From positions 62,001 through 126,000 of the forward strand of contig WTXG01000098.1 of assembly GCA_022496185.1 (NCBI GenBank): a stretch of 64,000 nt of DNA, given 5' to 3'. Shown one piece after another: positions 1-10,879 of the stretch (position 1 is the stretch's first letter; each line of letters starts with the position of its first letter). The translations under genes were made by a program, and so were the position numbers. Below the pieces are notes generated by a model. That model saw only the letters and a program-made list of their open reading frames with translations, ran no database searches and had not been told where the DNA came from. The DNA comes from Multifurca ochricompacta. Lineage: Eukaryota > Basidiomycota > Agaricomycetes > Russulales > Russulaceae.

Positions 1-190
1 TATTTGACAATCATCTGTGCAGTGCTTCGAGCCTATCACAAACAGACAGTAGAGTGTCTTTTCCACCTCACGCTGTCTATCATAATCGCTATCAGTTTCT
101 CGTCATACTTAGATCACATACTTTTCATACGATTAATAGAAAACCGTCTTTGTTTTTCTTCCACACAACATCTCATCCCATCATAACTGC

Positions 191-260
191 TGTATGGATT
201 GCAATCCACGGTGAGTTCAAGGTAGAGTGTGTTCCAAGAGAGAAAGGATGTTGCAGTGGG
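191..260 (-). repeat. Degenerate fragment of the TGTA-type solo-LTR family
   Basis: The stretch resembles the TGTACGGATCCAATCC...GTGAGTGC...AAGTGTTCCC end shared by at least six other copies in this window (8620, 8823, 44448, 53481, 58326, 59419, 63539). It is a short, diverged piece without a recognisable second end. It lies just 3' of a broken F-box gene. Confidence 0.35.
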
Positions 261-388
261 AAGGCCACTAATTGCATCCATTTTTGGAATTTGAGAATTG
301 TGGGTTCCGAAGGGATGGGTCGAGCGAAGACAGATGGTATGTATGCGAGGACACTCCAGAGAAAGGACAATCGATGAAATTCAAGCAG

Positions 389-1307
389 CTACCAATGTAT
401 AGAAGAGCGAACACGAGAGAACATAGAGGAAGACTGATCAAGGAAGTGTAAATTGAGTGAGATGAGCAGTGGAGTATTGATTTTAAAAACCAATTCTTCC
501 AAATACTCGCTGTTCCCGATGAAATGAAAATAGATGAGAGTGGGGAGGATGGCGCGCAGCAATGTAGGTAAACCATTGTCTGCTTCCTTGATCAGGAAGA
601 GCAATCCGGGGTTTGGGCATGATTGAAAGGAATTCAAGATTGGGCAACATAGACAAGCAATTGGCCATCACCTCAGGCGAAATATGACCAGTGATCGGTA
701 TGTCAGTAAGGTGAAGCTCTACAAGGTGACTGGTAGACGAGAGAAGCTTGGGTAATGCTGGAAATCGAATGCCTTCCAAACGAAGTTCAAGTAAACGACG
801 GGAATATCCACCAAGAAACCCATCAGGAAGGGCTTGCGTGATCCTATCTTCTGATGAGAATTGAAAATATGTCAGCACTGGGAATGCTTGTTGAAACATT
901 TTGATTGTTGCGTCTGATGGTGGCCATGTCGCACGCAAGGAAATCTTGCATATGCGATCAGGGTGCTCGAGAGCGGCAACAAGATTATCTTCATCTTCGA
1001 AATATTTGAAAAAGTTATTGATGACGAGGGGCAGTGGTAGCTAACAATCAAGAATCCTCCTCACTGGGGTTCTTGATTTGCATACAAGTTGTAGTTCGAG
1101 ACGACGCAGCGATGCGAATATGAGCTGTCGATATCTGCAACACACATGTACCAACATATGCCAATCCAAATAGGGCTGCCAAGGCATTATTAAATCTGGC
1201 CGATAAAAATCGAATATTTCCAGAAGGCTGTCGTCAGAGAGCGTATCCATTTCGATCCAGCTTACATCGTCATAGTCAGTGAGTGTAGTAATTTCTGTAT
1301 GTATCAA
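389..1307 (-). pseudogene. F-box protein pseudogene (array copy D)
   Basis: This is a broken member of the local F-box family; intact members would act as substrate adaptors of SCF ubiquitin ligases. The F-box is readable at the 5' end (SDDSLLEIFDFY, then VCCRYRQLIFASLRRLELQL), followed by the family motif GTPVRR-like and LDC. At 1041-1043 the codon that is TGG in the intact paralogues (LDCW) is TAG. The frame continues after it (EDEDNLVAALEHPDRI) down to about 600. There a one-base shift moves the reading to the frame ending at 389, which matches the family segment ISEYLEDVVAGIDAP. The C-terminal third seen in the intact copies is missing. The reading frame opens on TTG, and the 5' side runs into a solo LTR at 1391-1672. 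A GTATGT donor near 1311 suggests that an upstream exon once existed. The pseudogene call is firm; the limits are approximate. Confidence 0.8.
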
Positions 1308-1390
1308 ACATACCTGACTAGATTTTCCATCCGATGACGAAGTAGAATGTGCCTGTCGCCCTTAAATCCTAGAAGTTGCGTTGTGACATT

Positions 1391-1672
1391 TGTTGAGATG
1401 GAGATGAGCCGGGTGGACTCGATCTGATGGTTATAATAGTATGTGTCAGCAAATAACTCAGAGAGATAATTCCATAGCACGCACAACACTTTCCTTTATA
1501 TTTTGTCACAAGTAAATAGTGTAATTTAGTGAAAGTGGGCTAGAATGAGAGGTATCAGTGTTAGTCTGGTACGAGGAAGGCGATATGGTTAGCTAAACTG
1601 AAATTCACATTTAGTTTATCTTATTAAATAGCTTATCTGCTATCTAAATAGTGATAATAATTATATATTATC
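1391..1672 (+). mobile_element. Diverged partial solo LTR of the Copia1 family
   Basis: It begins TGTTGAGATGGAGATGAGCC and follows the Copia1 LTR (36032-36437 and 41221-41626) through GGGTGGACTCGATCT, GCACGCACAACAC, TTGTCACAAGTAAATAG and the TATCTGCTATCTAAATAG block. The last ~85 bp of the LTR are not recognisable. It lies upstream of the broken F-box copy and may have replaced its promoter or first exon. Confidence 0.65.
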
Positions 1673-2380
1673 CGTTGCCTCTGCGCTCCCGCCCACCCGA
1701 CACACTTGCTTTGAGGACCTTATGGCCAGAATTGATGCTCCACTCTACACACCCTTCTTCAATTTGAAACTTCACAACTTGTGTCTCGGTCGCCACTTCA
1801 ATTGAGCCAATATTCTTAGATACCCCCTTTAGTACACCAAGGAAGGGCTGGTCATACTAAATGAACAGGTAACAAGTGAACAGGTCTGCACCTCACAGCC
1901 GCGTCCATCGATCATCAATGAAATGGACTTTCCATTCAAATACAGTACATCACTACCAGAGGCGAGATTTACTCTCGGATGTGGTGCACACACATATGGG
2001 CACTGCAACCAACCTGTCATTGTCGTAGGTTCGTGCTTACGCCAAGTAGGTGGATCAACGTGGGTGAGACTGTCCTTGAGTCATGACACAACACAACACA
2101 AAATTACCACGTCAACTTCCAAAAAACGAAAACATCATTTCCGGACGCGTCACATCGCCAGACTGCGTGAATGTGCCCAGATGATTAGGAATTCTATCGT
2201 ATTTGCATTGGATGGCTAATCCTGCTCAACTGCCATTTTTTGGTCAGCACACTCCAAACACTGAAGGGTCACGCGTGGCCAGGGCTAAAGTTTATCATTC
2301 TATTCTAGATTCCAGATTCTATATTCTATATTTGTTTCATGGAATCGTCAAAAGAACGCGGGATTTCAGATCTATAATTG
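1673..2380. other. Intergenic stretch, no supported feature
   Basis: I see no domain, repeat partner or intact gene here. Short open frames on the minus strand (about 1690-2090) can be joined only through a 35-nt intron, too short for this genome, so no gene is called. Confidence 0.4.
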
Positions 2381-2419
2381 CGTACAACTCATCGGGGAGG
2401 ACACTCTATTTGAGAAACA

Positions 2420-2700
2420 TGGGGTATGCTACTAATAACAGCGAAAATTGTAGCACAGTATGAGACATACATAGACTGGGTTGCTTTCCGGATAGCTTCA
2501 GTATCCAGGATCTCAGAATTACCATCCGTCGGCATAAAAGAGACTGAGAAGATGGATTCTAGACGATGGTATTGCCTAACGGGTAAAAGGGTTAAGTCCA
2601 TGAATTCAAGCTTGAAATTAAGGAGTGCTCTAGCTACTTGGGCAAAAAGCCTACAAATGATTTAATTGTTTACATCAGCGTACCTCCATGTGTGCTCTTC
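2420..2700 (-). repeat. Duplicated 3'-flank module of the F-box array (copy 1)
   Basis: The segment with AGAATTACCATCCGTC, GTTAAGTCCA and TTGGGCAAAAAGCCTACA recurs at 10880-11110, 3' of F-box copy C, and its distal part recurs near 5690 3' of copy B. On the minus strand a short frame is partly conserved between the two full copies (FMDLTLLPVRQYHRLE against FVDLTLLPAKQYRRPK), so it may be a remnant of coding sequence. The function is unknown. It shows that the array was duplicated with flanking DNA. Confidence 0.55.
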
Positions 2701-2819
2701 ATTCCATGTGAATGATAAATAAAATTACACAAAAGAAATTAGAGATGGACTGTTACAGCGATCTCACATCAGAAGGACGAGGGCACCCAACAATGGCCAG
2801 ACGGTATGTAACAGGCAGG

Positions 2820-4229
2820 TCATTGAAATATATCATATTTCCACAATGGGAGGGGTCCATAGCACACATCTAAGGTAGGCTGATCGGGGAGCTGGCGTGC
2901 GGTGACGAACTTCTCAACAGGCGCTGACTCTCGAGAGTCCGTGAAACGAAGCAGCCGCAGTGCTGGTAACACTTCCATGACCGGGCCATCGGCAGCGTCT
3001 TCTAGTGCATGCGCAACGAGTGGCCCCAGAAATTCAGAGACATATAGGTTATTCACAGTAGTGAAGGGGCGAAAGAGCTCGAGCCACTCTGTGGCACCTA
3101 TCTCCTCTTGTCTCCCTGGCAGTGGAAAATGTCTGATGATTTTGAGCTTTTTTACGCGGGAGAAGAGAGTGGAACACTGGTTGCATATCTCTGCCAAAGA
3201 AGAGACCTGCCAGTCGAAAGGTTTGCATGGGATCCACAGCGATAGGTGCCCAGGAGTGTCCGTCCCTACTGGCTGGACGAGGGTGATGGAGACGCCATTC
3301 TCGAAAGAGTCCAACCTCGCTCGGCTGGGTACCCTGAGATTTTCTGTGCGAGAGATGAACTGATGGAGTTGCGGGACGTCAAACATGAGTTGATTGAATA
3401 ATTTTACGTGGAAGTAGCCGAGCGCGGGGGCATCAATACCGGCAACGACGTCTTCCAGGTACTCGCTGATGCCATGAAATCTAAATTGAGTGAGAGTGGA
3501 CAGGACGGCGCGTCTGAGTGGAGGCACACTTCTTCGATTTGGGCGGGAAGATGGAGAAGTAAACCCGATGTAAAGCGTTTTGAGTTGAGTCATCCCCGAC
3601 AGGCTCGTGACAAGCGATTCGGGCGAAAAGTACCCGGTGCTTGGAATGTCCCGAAGTGTAAGGTCAACAAGGTCCTTGGTCGACAACAGAAGCTTCGGCA
3701 ACATAGAAAAGGGAATTCCATTGAAGAAAAGAATCCGTAAGCGCGGTGCTGATTCACACAAAATTGTGCTGGGGAGGGCCGACAGTTCGCCTCTATCGAA
3801 AGATGTGAGCAAACAGTGCTCGAGAACCGGAAATGGTTGCTGCTTCAGAGCCGCCAACTTGTCAAACAGTGACTTTGTTAAAGCGAGTTGGATTTCATAT
3901 ATGCGAGCAGGGTGTTCGAGCGCAGCGATGATGTTATCTTCGTCTTTTAAAGCCGGAGGCGGGCGCCCCGCGACCTCACCGTACTGTATGCTGATGGGCA
4001 ACGCTGGCCAGCAGTCCAGAGTTCTCCGAACAGGCGTTCCGTGTGTGCAGAGAAGTCGCAGGTCGAGACGACAGGGTGACGCAAAAATAACATATCGCCA
4101 TCTTCTACATACGCGGGTGAGCCTGTGCCATTGCCGCATTTCGTCTGTTGGGTCATTTGGAAAAGCGGAAAGCCGATGACGATTGAATATTTCCAAGAGG
4201 ACATCGTCAGGCAGCGAATTAATGGTCAC
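2820..4229 (-). CDS. F-box protein (array copy A), main exon intact
   Basis: 469 codons without a stop. The N-terminal F-box reads INSLPDDVLLEIFNRHRL, continues WHRLTRVCRRWRYVIFASP and ends RLDLRLLC, the usual layout of the large F-box families of Agaricomycetes. The remainder, about residues 90-469, is leucine-rich and repeat-like (LSALPSTILCESAPRLRILF, LLLSTKDLVDL) without a catalytic motif. By family knowledge such a protein would bind Skp1 through the F-box and a substrate through the C-terminal part. The open frame begins with GTG at 4227-4229, not ATG. The frame stays open upstream to a CCACAG acceptor-like site about 50 nt further, so a short 5' exon is probable. Copies B and C share 5' and 3' flanks with it. 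No substrate can be inferred. Confidence 0.8.
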   Translation of the reverse strand: MTINSLPDDVLLEIFNRHRLSAFPNDPTDEMRQWHRLTRVCRRWRYVIFASPCRLDLRLLCTHGTPVRRTLDCWPALPISIQYGEVAGRPPPALKDEDNIIAALEHPARIYEIQLALTKSLFDKLAALKQQPFPVLEHCLLTSFDRGELSALPSTILCESAPRLRILFFNGIPFSMLPKLLLSTKDLVDLTLRDIPSTGYFSPESLVTSLSGMTQLKTLYIGFTSPSSRPNRRSVPPLRRAVLSTLTQFRFHGISEYLEDVVAGIDAPALGYFHVKLFNQLMFDVPQLHQFISRTENLRVPSRARLDSFENGVSITLVQPVGTDTPGHLSLWIPCKPFDWQVSSLAEICNQCSTLFSRVKKLKIIRHFPLPGRQEEIGATEWLELFRPFTTVNNLYVSEFLGPLVAHALEDAADGPVMEVLPALRLLRFTDSRESAPVEKFVTARQLPDQPTLDVCYGPLPLWKYDIFQ

Positions 4230-4640
4230 GCAGTCGCGATCCTCGCCAGTATCTGTGGCCAGATTAAAGAGTCAGTGTTTGTTCCTGGCGCTGCGGATAT
4301 CGCGTACTGTTATCATGGAGAACGCTGCCACGCCCATCGGTTTGTTTCTTTTTGATTTTAGAGAATAGACGGCTGATTGTGCCGTGGACCCTGGAGATGA
4401 CGCGAGTTGGGGAGAGTCTTAGAACACGAGAAGTACGATTCGGAGATCTGTGGATGCCTTGTCAGTTCAGCTTTTCTTTCGTAACAAGGTCTATAGAATG
4501 TTTTGGACGCACTTTTGGGAGCTCATTGATAGATCATGGAACCAAAGTGGGTACAAGGCAGAGCATTTATACCGGAGATGGCGGTCCGGATTGACCATTG
4601 AACACTCGCTTTATAATCTCGTACATGGGAGGTCCCAACT
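4230..4640 (-). promoter_or_regulatory. Conserved 5' flank of the F-box array (copy A)
   Basis: This flank is repeated upstream of copy B (7259-7720) and copy C (12668-13011 and 13337-13428), with shared blocks such as GAGTTGGGGAGAGT, CTTGTCAGTTCAGCTTT, CAAGGTCTATAGAAT and GGGAGCTCATTGAT. It should hold the promoter, the 5' UTR and probably a short first exon of each gene. No individual factor-binding site stands out. Confidence 0.5.
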
Positions 4641-4741
4641 TTCAAGGAAAGTTAAATTTGCTAGCATGACAAGAGCACCACCCTCCTCCTATTCCACCTT
4701 CAGGCCCATCTCTGAGCAGAGACCTCGCGAGCCAGGATGAG

Positions 4742-5040
4742 CTGACTGGGGAGCTAGGCCTATGGTAAGTGGTTTGGCTCTTTGATTTCCCCCTTGTCAT
4801 TCTTTACCACCATCGCCTGTGACAGGCCGGCCCTCACGGGCTAGCCTGCCCCCTGCCCTGCCTTGGGCTTTACTTTACTTTCTCCCTCTGGGTTTTGCTT
4901 GGGTAGTATAATCTCTATCTCTATCTACCTCCTTCCCCCCTGTTCACCCCCACAGTAGCTACTCTGTACCTGGTAGTAGCTGTGCGATTTAGGATGCATC
5001 CTTGCAAGCGCGTAATAAAGTCGAATTCAAAAAAAAAAAG
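4742..5040 (+). mobile_element. LINE 3' tail with poly(A), 5'-truncated
   Basis: It ends CAGTAGCTACTCTGTACC...GTAGTAGCTGTGCG...GCGCGTAATAAAGTCG followed by an A-run (about 5029-5039). The same tail closes the LINE copies at 5087 (minus), 15020, 44091 and 55093 (minus). No coding part is recognised. A second LINE tail faces it tail-to-tail 50 bp downstream. Confidence 0.65.
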
Positions 5041-5086
5041 AATGGCTAGGGCGCCATATTGGATTTACTATATATAATATACCATG

Positions 5087-5655
5087 TTTTTTTTGAATCC
5101 AATTTATTACGCGCTCCAGGACATGCCTAAGTCGCGTGGCTACTACAGAGTACATAGTAGCTACTGTTCATGATCGTTACATTAATGGGAGACGGCATTC
5201 CCGTGTGAAAACCCCGAAGGGAAAGAGCGAATAGATGGTAAGGAAAAGGGGGTTTTTTTTTCCTCCCAAAAGGGCCGGTAGGAATTAGAGAGGAGAGAAG
5301 GGAGGACTCACCTCCATCAAAGTACCCGGGCTCTCCACAGAACCTATCCCGGCTCCAGAGGTCATGGTGGCACGGATGGCCGAAACGCCGCGCAAGTCTC
5401 CTGGAGGAAGCCCAAGAGGGCTGCCAAGTGACAAGGTGTGTTGTAGATCTGCAACCATGTGAGGCCGGTAGCAGACCAGGATGGATGTGAGGCCCCTGTA
5501 AGGGGTAATGGAGAAGGAGGTGAGAGGCAGTTGCCTCAAAGGAGGGCGAGCAGGCGCAAAGCTTGGAGGCGGGGGGGAGATCCTTGCGGAAGCGCAGTAA
5601 AGGAGTGGCCAGTTGCAAGGCGCATGGAGGTGGTGGTGGTGTGCCGTGTAAAATC
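5087..5655 (-). mobile_element. 5'-truncated LINE, end of ORF2 plus 3' tail
   Basis: Read on the minus strand, it ends in the family tail (GTAGCTACTATG...TAGTAGCCACGCGACTT...GCGTAATAAA) and an A-run. Upstream, the frame over 5127-5618 contains CACSPSFEATASHLLLHYPL, the cysteine/histidine cluster found at the C-terminus of fungal LINE ORF2 proteins. The copy at 55093-55630 shows the related CACNNTTWATFAHLVLSCPL. The endonuclease and most of the reverse transcriptase are missing, so this copy is dead on arrival. Confidence 0.65.
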
Positions 5656-5773
5656 TTAACCCCTCGCTAAAATGATTGTATTGCTTACATCAGCGTGCCT
5701 CGACATGCGCTCTTCATTCCATGTGAGTGAGTGATAATATTACAATTACACAAAAGAGATTAGAGATGTACTG

Positions 5774-7258
5774 TTACAGCGATCTCACATACGAAAGGAG
5801 GCGAGCACCTAACGATGACTGGGCGGTACGTAGGTCTCCATAGTGCACATTTAAGGTAGGCCGGCGTGCAGTGACGAACTTATCAACAGGCACTGACTCT
5901 CGAGAGTCCTCGAAACGAAGCAGCCGCAGTGCTGGTAACACTTCCATGACCGGGCCATCGGCAGCGTCTTCTAGCACAGCCGCAACGAGTGGCCCCAGAA
6001 ATTCAGAGACATATAGGCTACTCACAGTAGTGAAGGGGCGAAAGAACTCAAGCCACTCTAGGACACCAATCTCCTCTTGTCTCGCTGGCTGTAGAAAATA
6101 TGCGCGGATTTTGAGCTCTTCCACGCGGGAGAAGAGATTGGAACACTGGTTGCATATCTCTGCCATAGAAGAGACCTGCCAGTCGAGAGGTTTGCATGCG
6201 ATCTGCAGCGATAGGGGCCCACGAGTATCCGCCCCTCCTGGCTGAGCGAGGGTGATGGAGACGCCGTTCTTGGAAGAGTCCAACGTCACTCTGCCGAATC
6301 CCCTAAGCTTTTCTGCGCGAGAGATGAACTGATGGAGTTGAGGGACGTCAAACATGAGTTGATTGAATAATTTTACGTGGAAGTAGCCGAGCGCGGGGGC
6401 ATCAATACCGGCAACGACGTCTTCCAGGTACTCGCTGATGCCACGAAATGTAAATTGAGTGAGAGTGGAGAGGACGGCGCGTCTGAGTGGAGGCACACTT
6501 CTTCGATTTGGGCGGGAAGATGGAGAAGCGAAGTCGATGTAAAGCGTTTTGAGCTGAGTCATCCCCGACAGGCTCGTGACGAGCGATTCGGGCGAAAAGT
6601 AACCGGAACTTGGAATCATCATAAGTTGAAGGAGAACAAGGTCCTTGGTCGACAACAGAAGCTTCGGCAACATAGGAAAGGGAATTCGATCGAAGAAAAG
6701 AACCCGTAAGCGCGGTGCTGATTCACACAAAATTGTGCTGGGGAGGGCCGACAGTTTTCCCCCACCGCGCGATATGAGCAAAAAGCGCTCGAGAGCCGGA
6801 AACGGTTGCTGCTTCAGAGCCGCCAACTTGTCAAATAGTGAATTTGTTAAAGCGAGTTGGATTTTAGACGTGCGAGCAGGGTGTTCGAGAGCAGCGATGA
6901 TATTATCTTCGTCTTTTAAAGTCAGAGATGTGCGCTTTCTGACCTCACCGTACTGTATGCTGATGGGCAACGCTGGCCAGTAGTCCAGAGCTCTCCGAAC
7001 AGGCGTTCCGTATGTGCAGAGAAATCGCAGGTCGAGACGATGGGGTGACGCGAAAATAAGATATCGCCATCTTCTACACACGTGCGTGAGCCTGTGCCAG
7101 TCCCACGTGTCGACTATTAGGCCGTTTGGAAAAAAGAAAAGCCGATGGCGATTGGATATGTCTAGGAGGACATCGTCGGACAGCGAATTAATGGCGGAAA
7201 GCCGACAACGATTGAATATTTCTAGGAGGATATCATCGGACAGCGAATTAATGGGCAC
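5774..7258 (-). CDS. F-box protein (array copy B) with a doubled F-box N-terminus
   Basis: 494 codons without a stop, collinear with copy A over its whole length (WHRLTHVCRRWRYLIFASP, RALDYWPALPISIQYGE, ISEYLEDVVAGIDAP, EDAADGPVMEVLPALRLLRF). It would act as an SCF substrate adaptor by family knowledge. The first F-box helix is present twice in tandem: INSLSDDILLEIFNRCRL, then INSLSDDVLLDISNRHRL, about 20 residues apart. This comes from a direct duplication of roughly 60 bp near 7135-7255. The C-terminus differs from copy A after LNVHYGDL. The open frame starts at GTG, so an upstream exon is likely, as in copy A. The extra half F-box may interfere with Skp1 binding or be tolerated; the sequence alone does not decide. 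Confidence 0.8.
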   Translation of the reverse strand: MPINSLSDDILLEIFNRCRLSAINSLSDDVLLDISNRHRLFFFPNGLIVDTWDWHRLTHVCRRWRYLIFASPHRLDLRFLCTYGTPVRRALDYWPALPISIQYGEVRKRTSLTLKDEDNIIAALEHPARTSKIQLALTNSLFDKLAALKQQPFPALERFLLISRGGGKLSALPSTILCESAPRLRVLFFDRIPFPMLPKLLLSTKDLVLLQLMMIPSSGYFSPESLVTSLSGMTQLKTLYIDFASPSSRPNRRSVPPLRRAVLSTLTQFTFRGISEYLEDVVAGIDAPALGYFHVKLFNQLMFDVPQLHQFISRAEKLRGFGRVTLDSSKNGVSITLAQPGGADTRGPLSLQIACKPLDWQVSSMAEICNQCSNLFSRVEELKIRAYFLQPARQEEIGVLEWLEFFRPFTTVSSLYVSEFLGPLVAAVLEDAADGPVMEVLPALRLLRFEDSRESVPVDKFVTARRPTLNVHYGDLRTAQSSLGARLLSYVRSL

Positions 7259-7720
7259 GCATTTGTGATCCTCGCCAGTGCCTGTGGCCAGACAAGAGTC
7301 AGTATTTGTTCCTGGCGCTGCGGATATGGCGTACTATTATCATGAAGAGAGCTGCCATGCTCGCCAGTTTTTTTCTTTTTGGCTTTAGGGAATAGACAGC
7401 GGATTGCGTCGTCGACACTAGAGATGACGCGAGTTGGGGAGAGTCTTAGAACACGAGAAGTACAATTCGGAGATATGCAGATGCCTTGTCAGTTCAGCTT
7501 TGCTTTCGCAACAAGGTCTATAGAATTGTTCGGACGCACTGTTGGGAGCTCATTGATGGAACATGGAACCAAAAGTGGATACAAGGCAGAGCACCAGCTC
7601 TTATATACGGTTTGGGGGCGCTTTTTTGTTGGAATAGCAACCGGGACATTGATACCGGAGATGGGGGCCCGGATAAACTATCAGTCTGTAGTAGAAGACT
7701 GAGCTAAGTCTTTGGGTAAG
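7259..7720 (-). promoter_or_regulatory. Conserved 5' flank of the F-box array (copy B)
   Basis: This is homologous to the flanks of copies A and C. It keeps the uninterrupted sequence GAGCACCAGCTCTTATATACGG (about 7590), which in copy C is split by a solo LTR at 13012-13336. It therefore serves as the empty-site reference for that insertion. Confidence 0.5.
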
Positions 7721-8619
7721 GACAAGGTAGGTCCCAACGTCAGTATCATTTTACCACAGAGAATGAGGGGAAATAATAATAGAAAACAACTCTACTCCCG
7801 CCACACAACCTCCACTGCTCTCAGGTGGGCAGTTGTTCATGCCTTCGTGAGCGACTACACCCAATGATTCAGTACTGGACATCCCACGTGACCTCTTCCC
7901 TTCACTGAATGGGCATCCTAGGACGCGGGTTCCTTGGCATGGGATGCATGGCTGTGGCGGGGGCTATTTCCTCTTATCGAGCACAAAAGTTCATATGAAA
8001 TGATGCGTCCCGGAGGACAACCAGGGATTGAAGGAAGCGGGGTTTGACGTGCGTCACACCGTGCTCACTCACTTTTTCGCAGGAACAGGAACAAATAGAC
8101 ACATACAGACACAAACACAGTTGAGTTGAGGCCCATCATCAAGCTAACTCGCTGGTGCTACTTGGAGTTCACCCCATCACCATCATCACCTCTTTCGGGG
8201 AATGATCTTCTAATGATCACACAGGAGATCGATTTTGTGAGAATATACCTGCGATGTAAGGAAGTCAGAAAGATAAGGGTAAGTTGACGTTCATCTGCAA
8301 GCTCGTTAACCTATCTGTATTCATGGAGGGGGATTGCTACATAAAATACAACTGCCTTTGGGTAATCCACTCTGCAGGCGGGTGTAAAAGCTTGCTTTTT
8401 TAAAAATGATACATTGTAGGAGTTCTAATTAGGTGCAAACCACCAATCTAAACTCCGAGAAAATTATAACACAGTGATGCGGGGTGGAGGTGAAGGTATT
8501 CACGCTTGCTCTCTACTCTACAAGGTCGACTTTGCTGCTACTACTGCCGACTGTATTGGCAACTCAGTTCCCCTTTATTGGACTGGACCTTAAAACTGGA
8601 AATAACACCAGTACCCTAC
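7721..8619. other. Intergenic stretch, no supported feature
   Basis: AT-rich to balanced sequence with no recognised gene, repeat partner or RNA. Confidence 0.4.
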
Positions 8620-8822
8620 TGTACGGATCCGATCCATGGTGAGTGCGAGGCAAAGTGTTCCCAGGAGGAGAGAGGCAGAGGGGAAGAGAAAGAGAAGAGG
8701 GAGCCCTGAGATAACTAAGTCTTCAAATTGAGGGGGTATCGTGCTTGAATCTGCGAATACACTGCTAGCTGGTTCTGTTCTACCTTGCGCTTGGACATCA
8801 TTGAGGAGTTCTTGAGCACTCT
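8620..8822 (-). mobile_element. Truncated solo LTR, TGTA family
   Basis: It starts TGTACGGATCCGATCC and follows the family through GAGCCCTGAGATAACTAAG to TTCTTGAGCAC. It is cut by a second copy of the same LTR beginning at 8823. The distal end with the TATA region is missing. Confidence 0.65.
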
Positions 8823-9200
8823 TGTACGGATCCAATCCGCAGTGAGTGCAAGGCAGAGTGTTCCTGAGGTGAGAGAGATAGAACGGTGGAAGAAAGTGAT
8901 GAAGGAGCCCCAGAGATAACTAAGACTTCGAAGGAGGGTTTATCGTGCTTGAACTGATGCGATTCTACTGCTTGCTGGTTCCGTTTAACCTTGCGCTCGA
9001 TGCCATCAAGAAGTTTTTTAGCACACAACAAAGGATAGAGAAAGGGAGAGATAATGCCATTTGATTTCTGCCCCTGTTGGCTCATTGGCTGGTCCACTAC
9101 AAGCATTACTGTATGTACCCTTATATACTTGCAGAGAGACCTAGTTATGAAGCAGAAAGAGGATGAATTAGGATTGAAAGGAGACAAGTGAGATGAACAG
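8823..9200 (-). mobile_element. Truncated solo LTR, TGTA family (second copy)
   Basis: It runs from TGTACGGATCCAATCCGCAG to TTGAAAGGAGACAAGTGAGATG and includes the family TATA region (minus strand TATATAAGGGTAC). The terminal TGTAAGGATGG end is absent. It abuts the F-box remnant at 9216-9654, so it probably inserted into or beside that gene. Confidence 0.65.
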
Positions 9201-9215
9201 ATTGTAACAAACACA

Positions 9216-9654
9216 GTCAGACATGTGAACATAACCTCTGGGAGAAAATGTAACCGGCAGTCTATATCTTCCAAAAGCCGAAGAGAGACAAGGTCCCTGG
9301 CAGACAAAATACATCATTGGGAAAGGACAGGCGCTATCGTATCCCCCCGACCCAAAGCCAAAGATACGTACTCCTGCATGACAATGACAAGATATTTTAC
9401 CTCGTCTTCGGGACTTGAAGGCTTGAGAACCTACGTTGTCATAATAGTTTACAATGATAGGTAAAGCCGATCAACAATCCAGGTTTCCCCTCATGGGCGT
9501 TCCGAGTCGGTGTAAGTGACGCAAATACGATAACTCGTCATCTTCTGCACACATAGACTAGTATGTGCCATTCCCATGGTAGTCAATCGATAAAACAGCA
9601 CAACAATTCCAAAAAAAGATTGTCGGGAAGCATGTCAATTGTCACATGTAGCTA
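9216..9654 (-). pseudogene. F-box gene remnant (array copy E)
   Basis: Two pieces of the family can be read. At 9497-9654 the minus strand gives IDMLPDNLFLELL, then WEWHILVYVCRR, a stop, and VIVFASL, which is the F-box and WHRLTHVCRRWRYLIFASP region with at least two TGA stops. At about 9216-9307 it gives SARDLVSLRLL, matching STKDLVDLTLR of copy A. The rest is deleted. A solo LTR abuts one side and a hAT-like element is inserted on the other. Confidence 0.65.
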
Positions 9655-10865
9655 GTGTTGTGACGGCCCCGGCTCGGCCTGAAGCCGCGGCTTAGGCTCG
9701 GCTTTTAGCGGCTCAGGCTTGTCAAAACTCAAGCCTGGGCCGTAGCGACGGCTTCCGGCCGGCTTAGGCCCGGCTTAGGCCTAAGCCGCGGCTTTACAAG
9801 TTTTAGTTTGGATCTTCTGATCGCTTTTACTCTGCATTTCTGAAGGACTTGTAGTTTACATTATATCAACCCCTGGCCACTGCTTTGGCCTTCTGCCATA
9901 TTATGTCTCCTATTTAACTCATGTAACATAAATTGTCTTAGTTTAGCTTGTATCAATAACAAGTGTTTGTAACAGGTGCTTCTATCCCATGCTTGCTATG
10001 TAGATAAGATAAGATGTTGAGATCGTGGTGAAACTAAGAGTGAAAATCCAGCCAGAATAGACCTTTAAATAAGTTCTAGTACTATTCTACGAAATACCAA
10101 AGCCGATCGAGCGTGCAATGTAAATCTAATTAGTTATCAGTGGCTTACTCTTCTAAGTACCCTGACACATCTTGTTTATTAACGCGCAATCGTTTCTGCC
10201 AGTCTGGCATTATCTAAAATACATACTAGACTACTTTAGATCACTCTATAATCAAATCATCGAATTGTATTACTCAAACAAAGGCCGCGTGTATCTATCA
10301 GTGTCCATGTGTAGGGCAGCGACTACTTGGCATCGCGTGGACTGGGTCAGATCGGTCCGAACTCCTTCTTATCTTATCTAAGTCTAAGAAGGTCGACTCT
10401 GCAAGACGCGCAATCGCGTGACACCCTCAGGATGGTTTTCAATCAGTCTGGGATGCCAAAAAATGCGCATCCAGGACATGTACTATATCAGCTACTAAGT
10501 TAAAGTAAACAAATGTATTATCTTGCAATGTGATTTAATCACATGATCAATCTGAGATGTATATACTCAGTATTTTAATTAATGTGAGACATGTTTTTAT
10601 CTCATCAATTGTTTTATCTAAACACAATCACAATTATGTTGCTATCTCTGTACTGGTATTCTGGTTCAACAGTTTGCAAAAATCCGGATAGAAAGCGTGA
10701 CTCAGCCACCAAAAGCCGCGGCCTAAGCCGCGGCTTCAGGCTTTCCAAACCTAAAGCCTGAGCCGTAGGCCGCTGGAAGCCGTTTTCACGGCCTATGTCG
10801 GCCCGGCTTTTTCCGGCTCAGAAACGGCCGGCTTACGGCTTTGAGCCGAGCCGTGCACATCACTA
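9655..10865. mobile_element. Non-autonomous hAT-like element, 1211 bp
   Basis: The ends are TAGTGTTGTGACGG and ...GTGCACATCACTA, inverted with mismatches, and the element is flanked by a perfect 8-bp duplication CATGTAGC (9647-9654 and 10866-10873). Both subterminal regions are packed with GCCGCGGCTT/GGCCGGCTTAGG-type GC-rich repeats, as in the 13437 and 35645 elements. The 8-bp TSD and TAGTG ends fit the hAT superfamily. The AT-rich centre holds no transposase frame. Confidence 0.8.
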
Positions 10866-10879
10866 CATGTAGCAACTGT

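Noticed and set aside
1690..2090. Minus-strand two-exon gene
   Set aside because: The two frames join only through a 35-nt intron, far shorter than the 50-120 nt introns elsewhere in the window, and no homology is recognised.
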